From Armatimonadota bacterium (GTDB lineage Bacteria; Armatimonadota; Hebobacteria; CAIYQO01): DNA of 8,247 bases. The stretch covers positions 1 through 8,247 of the forward strand of contig JAKIYB010000175.1 in the NCBI GenBank assembly GCA_022708765.1, read 5' to 3'. This document shows, in pieces, positions 1 through 7,188 of the stretch. The translations under genes and the position numbers were made by a program. The notes under the pieces are model-generated. The model had not been told where the DNA came from and made no database searches. It saw only the letters and a program-made list of their open reading frames with translations. Position 1 is the first letter of the stretch; every line of letters begins with the position of its first letter.

Positions 1-1932
1 GTGATTCTGGATTTTTCGGACCGGCATATCCTTGCGAAGAGTAAAGCACTGACGACGCACGACGATCTCAGTCGCGGCATTCACGCGACGCTGACCGCTC
101 TCCCGACTTCCCTGCTGCCGCAAGTGCGGTTGGTTTCGCTCAGTACCACCCTCGCCACAAATGCCATCGTGGAGAATACGGGCGGTAAAGTCGGCGCATT
201 GCTGATCGGATTTGATGCCTACGACCTTGCTCGCATCGCCCATTACCCGCGCCGCGTCGTGCCGGGACGCATTGAGATTACTGGCCGAATCGTCGAGCCG
301 CTGGATGAAGATGCCGTGCAAGCGGCAATCAGTAAGCTCTGCGAGCAGGAGCCGGTTGATGCGGTTGCCATCAGCGGCATGGTTAGCGCGATGAACCCTG
401 CGCTGGAGCTTCGAGCAAAGGAAATCGTGCAATCGCTGACCGATATGCCCGTGGTCTGCGCGCACGAACTGAGTATGCAATTAGACTCGATCAAACGCAC
501 GCAGACGGCGATTTTGAACGCGCGCCTGTTGCCGGTAATTGCCGCACTGCTGCAACATGTGCGGGCGGTCATGGATACTGTCGGCGTGCAATCCCCCCTG
601 ATGGTTGTGCGGGGTGATGGGTCGCTGATGCCGGAAGAACTGGCACGGCAGTGCCCGGTCGAGACGATCCTGTCCGGCCCGGCGGCCAGCCTGTGCGGCG
701 CGCAATACCTGTGTGATGCCGACGATGGGCTGGTCATTGATATCGGAGGCACCACTAGCGATATCGCCTTGCTGGATGATAGGCAACCGCGATTGGCGCG
801 AAATGGCGTCACCATTGGCCAGTGGTCCACCGATGTCAGGGCCGTCGAGATTGAGACAGTGGGCCTGGGTGGCGACAGCGCGATCACTCTCTCTCCCCGT
901 GGGCAGTTTTCGATTGGCCCTCGCCGGGCGATTCCGCTCGCATACCTTGCCCATGAATCTCCGCAAGTGCTGGAGGAGATGCGCCGGCTATGGGAGCAGC
1001 GCAACACACGCTCTACCCTTATCCAACCGGTAGAGTTTTTCCGGCGTGTCATCACGCGGATGCCGCATGGTCTCACACCGACCGAGCAAGCGACACTTGA
1101 TGCGTTACAAGACGGCCCTCTTTCCCGGGATCAATTGGCCGGCGTGGTCCATGTCTCCGATCCGTCGCTCGTTCCGGTAGTCGCAATGGAATCGCACGGA
1201 TACTTGCAACGTTCGACGCTGACACCCACCGACATTCTACATTACGAAGGGGCATTTACTTCGTGGGACCGGACGGCGTCCGAGCTTGGGCTCATTTTGT
1301 TCGCATATTATGCCGGTGGCACGGAAGATGCTTTATCCGAGCAACTCTACAGGCAGTTTGCAAACGAATTGGCGCGACATCTGCTCCATCGCCTGCTCTC
1401 CACGCACTACCCATCGCTGTCTGGGGGTGAAAACACACCAGAGCGAATACTGTTAGAGTTGCTGATCGGTGAGAATACCATTGACCGTCTCGACATGCGT
1501 GCGCAATGCCAGCGCCCTCTGATCGCAATCGGCGCTCCGGCAGAAGCTCTCGCCTGCCTGCCAGCCCATAAATTGGCGGCGCAATTGATCATCCCGGAGC
1601 ATGCAGATGTCGCGAATGCGATCGGCGCTATTACGGGAGCGTTGACTCTTTCCGTGGAAGCCACCATTACTCTGGATGACGACAGCTATCTCGTCCATTC
1701 GCCGCATACCCGGTGTGCGTTCACCTCGTTAGAGGAGGCGGAAAACTGGGCGGGTAAACATGTCCGGTTACTCTTACACGAACGGATTGCCACTTACAAG
1801 GTTGAGGGTATCACATTCTCGCATGACATTCACGTGACCCAGCGCACGGGACAGATGCGGGAAGGTGTCCTCTTCCTCGATGGGCGTGTGCGCGGAATTG
1901 CTGTCGGGCGACCGGCATCCACTCTTGCTTGA
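1..1932 (+). CDS. Hydantoinase/oxoprolinase family protein, 5'-truncated by window edge
   Basis: This is the C-terminal 643 residues of a HyuA/oxoprolinase-type protein. The family belongs to the ASKHA ATPase fold and hydrolyses hydantoin- or 5-oxoproline-like rings, often at the cost of ATP, in the cytoplasm. Visible motifs, numbered from base 1, are VRGDGSLM (204-211 region), SGPAAS (225-230), the phosphate-binding DIGGTTSD (247-254) and VGLGGDS (287-293). The protein reads ILDFSDRHILAKSKALTTHDD from codon 2, which matches the segment just after the usual N-terminal DxGGTxTDAV loop. The first GTG is therefore probably an internal Val, with perhaps 15-20 residues missing, and not a start codon. 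Residues about 361-405 look like a small winged-helix-like insert, followed by TPTD (408-411). The C-terminal part is divergent. No HyuB partner follows; a hairpin and a new promoter lie downstream. The substrate cannot be told. The family call is firm and the specific function is not. Confidence 0.9.
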   Translation: MILDFSDRHILAKSKALTTHDDLSRGIHATLTALPTSLLPQVRLVSLSTTLATNAIVENTGGKVGALLIGFDAYDLARIAHYPRRVVPGRIEITGRIVEPLDEDAVQAAISKLCEQEPVDAVAISGMVSAMNPALELRAKEIVQSLTDMPVVCAHELSMQLDSIKRTQTAILNARLLPVIAALLQHVRAVMDTVGVQSPLMVVRGDGSLMPEELARQCPVETILSGPAASLCGAQYLCDADDGLVIDIGGTTSDIALLDDRQPRLARNGVTIGQWSTDVRAVEIETVGLGGDSAITLSPRGQFSIGPRRAIPLAYLAHESPQVLEEMRRLWEQRNTRSTLIQPVEFFRRVITRMPHGLTPTEQATLDALQDGPLSRDQLAGVVHVSDPSLVPVVAMESHGYLQRSTLTPTDILHYEGAFTSWDRTASELGLILFAYYAGGTEDALSEQLYRQFANELARHLLHRLLSTHYPSLSGGENTPERILLELLIGENTIDRLDMRAQCQRPLIAIGAPAEALACLPAHKLAAQLIIPEHADVANAIGAITGALTLSVEATITLDDDSYLVHSPHTRCAFTSLEEAENWAGKHVRLLLHERIATYKVEGITFSHDIHVTQRTGQMREGVLFLDGRVRGIAVGRPASTLA

Positions 1933-1940
1933 GCACACCC

Positions 1941-1975
1941 CGCCGAACCACGCACGCCCCGACACGTGGTTGGCG
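1941..1975 (+). terminator. GC-rich stem-loop just after the hydantoinase stop
   Basis: CGCC (1941-1944) plus AACCACG (1946-1952) pairs with CGTGGTT (1965-1971) plus GGCG (1972-1975). This gives an 11-bp stem with one bulged G (1945) and a 12-base loop. It begins 8 bases after the TGA stop. No T-tract follows (TTCCAGC comes next), so it is not a classical intrinsic terminator. It could be a factor-assisted terminator or an mRNA 3'-end stabiliser. Its place at the end of a gene, before a new promoter, supports a 3'-end role. Confidence 0.5.
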
Positions 1976-2166
1976 TTCCAGCACCACTCCAGATGCTGAT
2001 CAATGGATTCGTCTCCACATAGCCGTGCATGCCGCCAGTGTGTAATCCAGCGACCAATGCCCCGCCTGTTCGGGATGCAGCCGCAATGCTGGCCTTCTTA
2101 GCACATCGCTCATCCCCCTGCCGGGTGCTGCCGGAGCGCTCTTTCGCACATTTATCAAAAAAACCC
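1976..2166. other. Intergenic stretch without a recognised gene
   Basis: This is the gene-free stretch between the hydantoinase hairpin and the promoter of the TPR-CHAT gene. All forward frames are broken by stops and no RNA gene was recognised. A minus-strand frame stays open across it (about 1830-2183), but the peptide resembles nothing I know, has no clear ribosome site and runs into the hydantoinase gene. Visible details are a direct repeat of CTGCCGG at 2118-2124 and 2128-2134, starts 10 bases apart, and a run of seven A at 2157-2163 just upstream of the -35 box. The repeat could be an activator site and the A-run an UP-like element; both are guesses. Confidence 0.5.
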
Positions 2167-2196
2167 TTGACTCCCGGGAACATCGAATACTATATT
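2167..2196 (+). promoter_or_regulatory. Predicted sigma70-type promoter for the TPR-CHAT/caspase operon
   Basis: The -35 box TTGACT (2167-2172) matches TTGACA at five of six bases. The -10 box TATATT (2191-2196) matches TATAAT at five of six, with an 18-base spacer. Transcription would start near 2203, leaving a leader of about 55 bases before the ATG at 2258. The region from about 2187 to 2226 is strikingly AT-rich compared with its surroundings, as expected of a promoter in a GC-rich genome. The perfect palindrome TCCCGGGA (2172-2179) overlaps the end of the -35 box, and ATAAA-T-TTTAT (2203-2213) sits at the predicted start point. Either could be an operator, but both are short enough to be chance. 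Confidence 0.65.
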
Positions 2197-2245
2197 TAAG
2201 TTATAAATTTTATCTTTTACAAATAGGTTGCGTGAGTCTCCAGAA

Positions 2246-2252
2246 AAGGGGG
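2246..2252 (+). promoter_or_regulatory. Ribosome binding site that sets the TPR-CHAT start
   Basis: AAGGGGG matches six of seven bases of the AAGGAGG consensus and ends 5 bases before the ATG at 2258. The in-frame TTG at 2228 has no comparable site upstream, and the ATG at 2291 has a GC-rich purine run with almost no spacer. This favours the start at 2258. Confidence 0.65.
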
Positions 2253-2257
2253 AGTGT

Positions 2258-5200
2258 ATGTGCAACAGACACACCACACGAAAGGCGGGGATGCACACAG
2301 GGAGCGTCACCATCGCGCGTCTGGGTTGGATGGTGCTGTTGTGCGTAGGTGCGCTGCCACTTCTCGCCGCTGATACGCTCACACGAGAAGAGATACATGG
2401 GATCATCACGGTGCTGCATCAGGATGACGGCGCCATCCGCGAAGCAGAGATTGATCGCGGAAGCGATGATGGTCTTGTAGTCGGGTGGCGCGGAACGCTC
2501 TGGTCTCACTGGGAGAAGCAGAAGGACCACGAGCGCCACGTGGCCAGGATCGGGACCGGTGACATCATCGCGGTAACGCCTCGCACCGCGACGATCCGCC
2601 TGACGTTGACGACTCCCGAAGGTGACGGCCTGGTGCGCCTCGGCGATCTCTTCTCGGTGAACGCCCGGGTGCCGGCGCTGCCGAATCGCTCGCTTCTCTG
2701 GCGACTGGCCAGACTGCATATCACCCTCATGGACGCCGAAAACGCCACGCCATTCAACGACTATCGCGCGCTCCTTCGCGAAAAAGACCCGGCGACCATC
2801 ACCGCGCTCTACACGAGCATGTGCGAAGACATCGCCTGGACCGGGACGAAATTCGCCGACGCCGCGGTGCCTGATCCCATCAAGGGGGGACGGTATGACG
2901 GCAAGACGCTACGCCAGGTCATGGAAGGCGTCACGCGCGCCGATCTGGATAATTTCTTCCTCTTCGTCGCCGGATATCCCGGGAAATATCTGGGCAAATC
3001 CTGGAAGCTCAACGAAACATTCGCCACCTGGGTCATCAACGGCGCGCCCGTGGGGCAGGAGGAGCTGCGTGGCCTGCTGCTGGCGGCGACGACGCCGGCG
3101 GAACGCGCGGCGCTCATCGCCACCTACCGCACGGATATCCAGGACGGTATTATGATCGCCGAATGGTACAACGCCGCGCAGACACTGGCGACGGACGGGC
3201 AAGCCGGCATCGCGCTTGCGTTGGCAGACATGGCGCTGGAAGCCGCCCGGCAGTTGCGGCGCCCGGAAGACGAAAGCTGGTGCCTATTCGCCCGGGGATA
3301 TGTACTGGAAGAGGCAGAGCGCTATCCGGACGCATTAATAGCGTTTAACGCGGCGTTGACGGCTTTTCGCGCGCGCGAGCCGCAGGATGACGACGCACGG
3401 AAAGGCGCGTCATACAGCCTGGCGCATCGTGGCGATATCCTCGCCGCTCTCACGCGCTACCAGGAGGCTTTGCCGGTGTATCAGGAGGCGCTGCGCATCC
3501 GCCAGCAGACGCCGGCACTGACCGACAAGCAAGGCACAACCTACTGGGCGATCGGGCATGCGCATTACAATCTGGGGGATTATCGGCAGGCGCTGGCAGC
3601 TTACGAGCAGGCGCTGCCCTTCATTCGCGCCGGACGAGACACCGTGAACCTGACGTCGCTGCTGGGTTGGATGGCGAAGGTATATGCTCGCGTGGGCGAC
3701 AACACCGGCGCCGAACGCATGTATATGGAAGCGCTGACGATCAGCCGCCGCGAGCAAGCGCGCGGCGCGGAAGCTGAAACGCTGGGCAAGCTGGCCAGCC
3801 ATTACTGGGGTGTCGGCAACTACGCCGGCGCGCTGACGCATTATCAGCAGGCGCTGGCGCTGCAGCGCGACATGGACGCGCGTGCCGAAATCGCCACCAC
3901 CCTGACCGGCATCGGCAAACTGTACTGGAACCTGGGAAAGTATCCCGAGGCGCTGGCCGCCCACACGGAAGCGCTGGCCCTGCACCGAGCGCTGCGCGAC
4001 CGTGCCGGCGAAACGGAGTCACTGCGGGAGATCGGCGACCTGCACCAGCGCAGCGGTGATTACCCCGCGGCACTGGAGGTGTATGGTAGTGCGCGCGATA
4101 TCGCGACCGCGCTGGGCGATCAGCGGCTGGAAGCCCGCATTGCCGTGGAAATCGCGAACATTCACCAGTTCCAGAAGAAGTACGCGGACGCGCTGGCGAC
4201 GTACGACCGCGTGGTGGCGCTCTATCGCGGGCTGGCGATGAAAGCGGACCTGGCGACGACGCTCTCCATGCGGGGAGGCCTGCTCGAACGTCTGCAACGC
4301 CCGACGGACGCGGAAAAGGATTACCGGGAAGCGCTGGGTCTGCGCACAGCGATCGGCGCGCGGGCGGATGAGGCGGAGAGCCTGCTGGCACTCTCCAGCC
4401 TGGCCTGGCGCCAGCAAGATTTTCCCGCGTCAATGACGCACCTGCGCGCGGCGCTCGATATCGCCCGCGACATCAAGAACCGCCTGCTGGAAGCGCGCTG
4501 CACCCGTTACCTGGGCTATCATTATGAGCAGGCACTGGATTTCCCGAAAGCCCTGGACGCGTATACGGACGCGCTGGCCATCTATCGCGACGCGGCGGTA
4601 GGCGACATCACCGGAGAAATTGAAACACTGCTGAACCTGGGCAGTTACGCGCATACCCTTGGCGATTTTCCGCTGGCGCGGCAGCAGTACCAGGCGGCGT
4701 TGGAAAAGGCACAACACTCAACGGCGCGCTCGCAGCAATCCAGCGCGCTGAGCAGCCTTGGTTGGCTGTATCGAAGCTGGGGGCGGCTGGATGACGCGCT
4801 GACCGCGCAGCAGGATGCGCTGGCCATCGCTGAAGCGGTGGATGACATCTACGCCCGCGCCGGCGTTTATCACGCCGTCGCCGCCCTCTATTCGGATTTC
4901 GGCCAGAATGCCCGCGCGGTAGAATATGCCGGCAAGGCACTGGCGCTGTATCGGGAAGAACAGCACCGATACGGCGAAGCGCTGATTGAGAACGCCCTGG
5001 GAGTCTATTATTATCGCCAGGGCGACTATGCCGAATCCGTCCGCCACCTGAGCGCCGCGCTGGCGCTGGCGGAGCAGTTGCAGAGCCGACCGGATACCCT
5101 CACCGCGCTCATCAATCTCGGCGAACTGGCCATGCGCCAGGATGATTACACGACCGCCGCCGATTACCTTCGTCGCGCGCTGCCGCTCAGCAAAGCGTAT

Positions 5201-7183
5201 GGCAGCGGGACGGGTGGCATTGACCTGGCCATTCTGCTGGCGCGCATGAACCGCATGCAGGCCGGGGCGGCGCCCGCGCAGGCTGCCGAGCGATACCGTG
5301 AAGCGGCAACGCACCTGCGTGACGCACTGGCGCGCTCGCGAGAACAGAAGCTGCCCGCCGCCATCATCGAAGCACTGCTGGAGGAAGCGCGGCTGGCCGT
5401 GGCCCAGGGGCGTCGGACCGACGCGCTGCCACCGCTCACCGAAGCGATGCGGCTCGCCGAGGCACGCAAGTTCCGGCACCAGCTCTGGGAACTCTACTTC
5501 GAGCACGGCCGGCTGCTGTCGGCGCTGGACCGCCTGCCGGAAGCGGAGGCAGCGCTGCGTCAAGCAATCGCCGTGCTGGAGGAGCTGCAAGGCGGGGTGG
5601 CCGGCGGCGAGAAAGGCAAGGAAACATTCCTGCGCAGCCGCATCGCCGTGTATGAAATGATGGCGGAAATCCTCGGCGCACTCAACGCTAAAGAAAACAA
5701 TCCCGTCGCCCGCCGCAAACGCGCGGAAGAAGCGCTGAGTTACGTGGCGCTGGCGCGCTTCCAGGTTGTCGCCGGCAATGCCGGCGCCGTGGCGGAGACC
5801 GGCAACGACGTGCTCGATGCCGCGCTGCGCCGCCGTGACGAAGTGGTGCTGCGCCAGGGGCAGCTCGCGAAGGAAGCGCAGACCGCACTGGAAGCCGGCA
5901 ACATTGAGAAAGCGAAACGGCTCGACCGCGTGCTCGCGCGCACCGAAGAGGAACTGGCGGGCGCCTACGCCGACATCAAAGCACAGGACGCCGACCTGGA
6001 CGCCCGCTTGAAGTTCGATCCTCGCCGGTTATCCGACGCGGCGCAGGACCTGCCCGACGGCGCGGCGCTGCTGGTGCTGTTTCCTGGTCGCGATGACCTG
6101 CACCTGTGGGTTTACACGAATGCGGGGTTCAAGGAGTGGCGGCAGCGTCCGGTCAGCCGTACGGATCTGTATGGGCTGGTGCAGGCGTTCCGCGCGGGCA
6201 TTGACGAGATCATCCAACATGTGGAACGGCGCGAGCGGCTCGGGCGTGGTTTCGGCCCGGCGGCGGAAGCCAGCATGACCAATCCGGCCTGGTATCGCGA
6301 CAATATCACCACCATGCGCCGCACGCTTGCTACGCTGTATGACCACCTTATCGGCCCGGTGGAGGCCGATATCGCGGAGGCCAGCCCGCTCATTATCCTG
6401 CCGTATGGCCAGCTCTGCTATCTCCCGTTTGAGGCGCTCATTCGGGAGAAGGACGGTGCGATGGCCTTCCTCGGACAAGAGCGCCGGCTGGTCTACCTCA
6501 CCAGTGAAGACCATCTGCGGGAGACATTGCGCGCCCTGGCGCGTCCGCTACCGACGAAAGAGGATGCCTGGGTGGCGTTCGCCGACCCGCGCGGGCGGCT
6601 CGGTTCCTCGTTGGCGGAAGCGACGGAGATCGCCGGTTTCTTCCCGACGCACGAAATCCACAGCAACGCAACCGGCACCGCCGGCAAAGACCAGGTAGAG
6701 GTGCTGCGGGAAGATTGCACCATTCTACATTTTGCCACCCATGGCTTCCTCAACGGAGCGCGGCCCAGTCAGACATATCTGGAACTGGCCACTCCACCGG
6801 GCGACGGCATGCTGTCCCAGGCGGAAATCTGGCCGAAGCTGAAGAACATGTCGAAGCCATTCAAACAGCGGCGCCTGCGGCTGGTGGTGCTCTCCGCCTG
6901 CGAGACGGCGCGCGGCCAGGAAGCGCCAGAGGCGGAAGTGCTGGGCCTACCCGACGCCTTCACCATGGCCGGGGTGCCGGCGGTTGTCGGCAGCCTCTGG
7001 TCGGTTTACACCTATACCACCACCGACTTCATGGTGGATTTCTACCGTCAACTCGCGCGCGAGAAACACGGCAAAGCCGAAGCCATGCTTGAGGCGCGAC
7101 GGGCGATGATTACGCAATCCGATGGACGATACGCCCATCCCTTCTACTGGGCGCCGTTCCTGCTCTTCGGCGATTGGAGGTAA
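2258..7183 (+). CDS. Exported TPR-repeat protein with C-terminal CHAT protease domain
   Basis: This 1641-residue protein joins a ligand-binding TPR superhelix to a CHAT (caspase HetF associated with TPRs) cysteine protease. Residues 1-38 form a signal peptide: basic R4/R8/K9/R21, hydrophobic core 22-37, then LLAAD with likely cleavage after A37 or A38. Residues about 40-125 look beta-rich, with an IDRGSDDGL...G motif typical of small beta-barrels. Residues about 126-295 are helical and unassigned. TPR units span about 298-1110. A charged helical linker covers about 1110-1265. The CHAT domain covers about 1269-1641, with ILPYGQL (1380-1386), LHFATHGF (1490-1497, catalytic His1495), LSACETA (1546-1552, catalytic Cys1548), AGVPAVVGSLW (1571-1581) and a C-terminal FYWAPFLLFGDW. 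Both catalytic residues are present, so an active protease is expected. In known members ligand binding to the TPRs controls CHAT cleavage; the ligand here is unknown. It is the first gene of an operon with the following caspase gene. Export, probably to the periplasm or envelope, is inferred from the signal peptide. Confidence 0.93.
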   Translation: MCNRHTTRKAGMHTGSVTIARLGWMVLLCVGALPLLAADTLTREEIHGIITVLHQDDGAIREAEIDRGSDDGLVVGWRGTLWSHWEKQKDHERHVARIGTGDIIAVTPRTATIRLTLTTPEGDGLVRLGDLFSVNARVPALPNRSLLWRLARLHITLMDAENATPFNDYRALLREKDPATITALYTSMCEDIAWTGTKFADAAVPDPIKGGRYDGKTLRQVMEGVTRADLDNFFLFVAGYPGKYLGKSWKLNETFATWVINGAPVGQEELRGLLLAATTPAERAALIATYRTDIQDGIMIAEWYNAAQTLATDGQAGIALALADMALEAARQLRRPEDESWCLFARGYVLEEAERYPDALIAFNAALTAFRAREPQDDDARKGASYSLAHRGDILAALTRYQEALPVYQEALRIRQQTPALTDKQGTTYWAIGHAHYNLGDYRQALAAYEQALPFIRAGRDTVNLTSLLGWMAKVYARVGDNTGAERMYMEALTISRREQARGAEAETLGKLASHYWGVGNYAGALTHYQQALALQRDMDARAEIATTLTGIGKLYWNLGKYPEALAAHTEALALHRALRDRAGETESLREIGDLHQRSGDYPAALEVYGSARDIATALGDQRLEARIAVEIANIHQFQKKYADALATYDRVVALYRGLAMKADLATTLSMRGGLLERLQRPTDAEKDYREALGLRTAIGARADEAESLLALSSLAWRQQDFPASMTHLRAALDIARDIKNRLLEARCTRYLGYHYEQALDFPKALDAYTDALAIYRDAAVGDITGEIETLLNLGSYAHTLGDFPLARQQYQAALEKAQHSTARSQQSSALSSLGWLYRSWGRLDDALTAQQDALAIAEAVDDIYARAGVYHAVAALYSDFGQNARAVEYAGKALALYREEQHRYGEALIENALGVYYYRQGDYAESVRHLSAALALAEQLQSRPDTLTALINLGELAMRQDDYTTAADYLRRALPLSKAYGSGTGGIDLAILLARMNRMQAGAAPAQAAERYREAATHLRDALARSREQKLPAAIIEALLEEARLAVAQGRRTDALPPLTEAMRLAEARKFRHQLWELYFEHGRLLSALDRLPEAEAALRQAIAVLEELQGGVAGGEKGKETFLRSRIAVYEMMAEILGALNAKENNPVARRKRAEEALSYVALARFQVVAGNAGAVAETGNDVLDAALRRRDEVVLRQGQLAKEAQTALEAGNIEKAKRLDRVLARTEEELAGAYADIKAQDADLDARLKFDPRRLSDAAQDLPDGAALLVLFPGRDDLHLWVYTNAGFKEWRQRPVSRTDLYGLVQAFRAGIDEIIQHVERRERLGRGFGPAAEASMTNPAWYRDNITTMRRTLATLYDHLIGPVEADIAEASPLIILPYGQLCYLPFEALIREKDGAMAFLGQERRLVYLTSEDHLRETLRALARPLPTKEDAWVAFADPRGRLGSSLAEATEIAGFFPTHEIHSNATGTAGKDQVEVLREDCTILHFATHGFLNGARPSQTYLELATPPGDGMLSQAEIWPKLKNMSKPFKQRRLRLVVLSACETARGQEAPEAEVLGLPDAFTMAGVPAVVGSLWSVYTYTTTDFMVDFYRQLAREKHGKAEAMLEARRAMITQSDGRYAHPFYWAPFLLFGDWR
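3150..5600 (+). repeat. TPR-coding repeat array (about 19-20 units, 120-base period)
   Basis: The TPR part of the CHAT protein is a tandem array of about 19-20 units. Aligning the 14-residue helix-A segment (pattern LxxLGxxYxxxGxY) puts unit starts at 3542, 3662, 3782, 3902, 4022, 4142, 4262, 4382, 4502, 4628, 4748, 4868 and 4988, with a further one at 5108. Spacing is exactly 120 bases except one step of 126. Units before 3542 (near 3284 and 3419) and after 5108 are less regular. The 40-residue period, longer than the classical 34, is that of LGN/kinesin-light-chain-like TPRs. Helix B commonly carries (E/D)AL, so GCGCTGG recurs in the DNA. No long exact DNA repeats were seen, so the units are old duplications. 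Confidence 0.88.
7176..7180 (+). promoter_or_regulatory. Ribosome binding site inside the end of the TPR-CHAT gene
   Basis: GGAGG lies in the last codons of the upstream gene. It is 8 bases from the ATG at 7189, a good spacing, but only 2 bases from the ATG at 7183, which overlaps the TAA stop (TAATG). This favours 7189 as the caspase start and points to coupled translation of the two genes. Confidence 0.65.
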
Positions 7184-7188
7184 TGGAG

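Noticed and set aside
2087..2103. Small TGCT/AGCA stem-loop in the intergenic region
   Set aside because: Only four base pairs with a nine-base loop; too weak to call as a terminator or structured RNA.
1830..2183. Minus-strand open frame across the intergenic region (about 117 codons)
   Set aside because: It overlaps the well-supported hydantoinase gene and its start lies in the promoter of the opposite strand. It has no ribosome site, and its peptide matches no family I recognise. A decayed gene remnant cannot be excluded.
2228..2257. TTG start giving a TPR-CHAT protein ten residues longer
   Set aside because: There is no Shine-Dalgarno match before it, while the ATG at 2258 has AAGGGGG at good spacing and keeps a normal signal peptide.
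2258..2371. Lipoprotein signal in the TPR-CHAT protein (Cys29 in the hydrophobic core)
   Set aside because: The residues before the Cys are VLL, without the small residue required at -1 of a lipobox; an ordinary signal peptide ending LLAA fits better.
4718..5590. Long minus-strand open frame (about 290 codons) inside the TPR array
   Set aside because: This is the expected antisense shadow of a GC-rich, Ala/Leu/Arg-rich repeat gene. It has a low-complexity R/Q/A-rich composition and no family motifs.
2258..7183. Craspase-type CRISPR-linked TPR-CHAT (Csx29-like)
   Set aside because: No CRISPR repeats or Cas7-11-like gene are visible in the window, the protein is much larger, and it carries a signal peptide that would take it away from a cytoplasmic RNA-guided complex.
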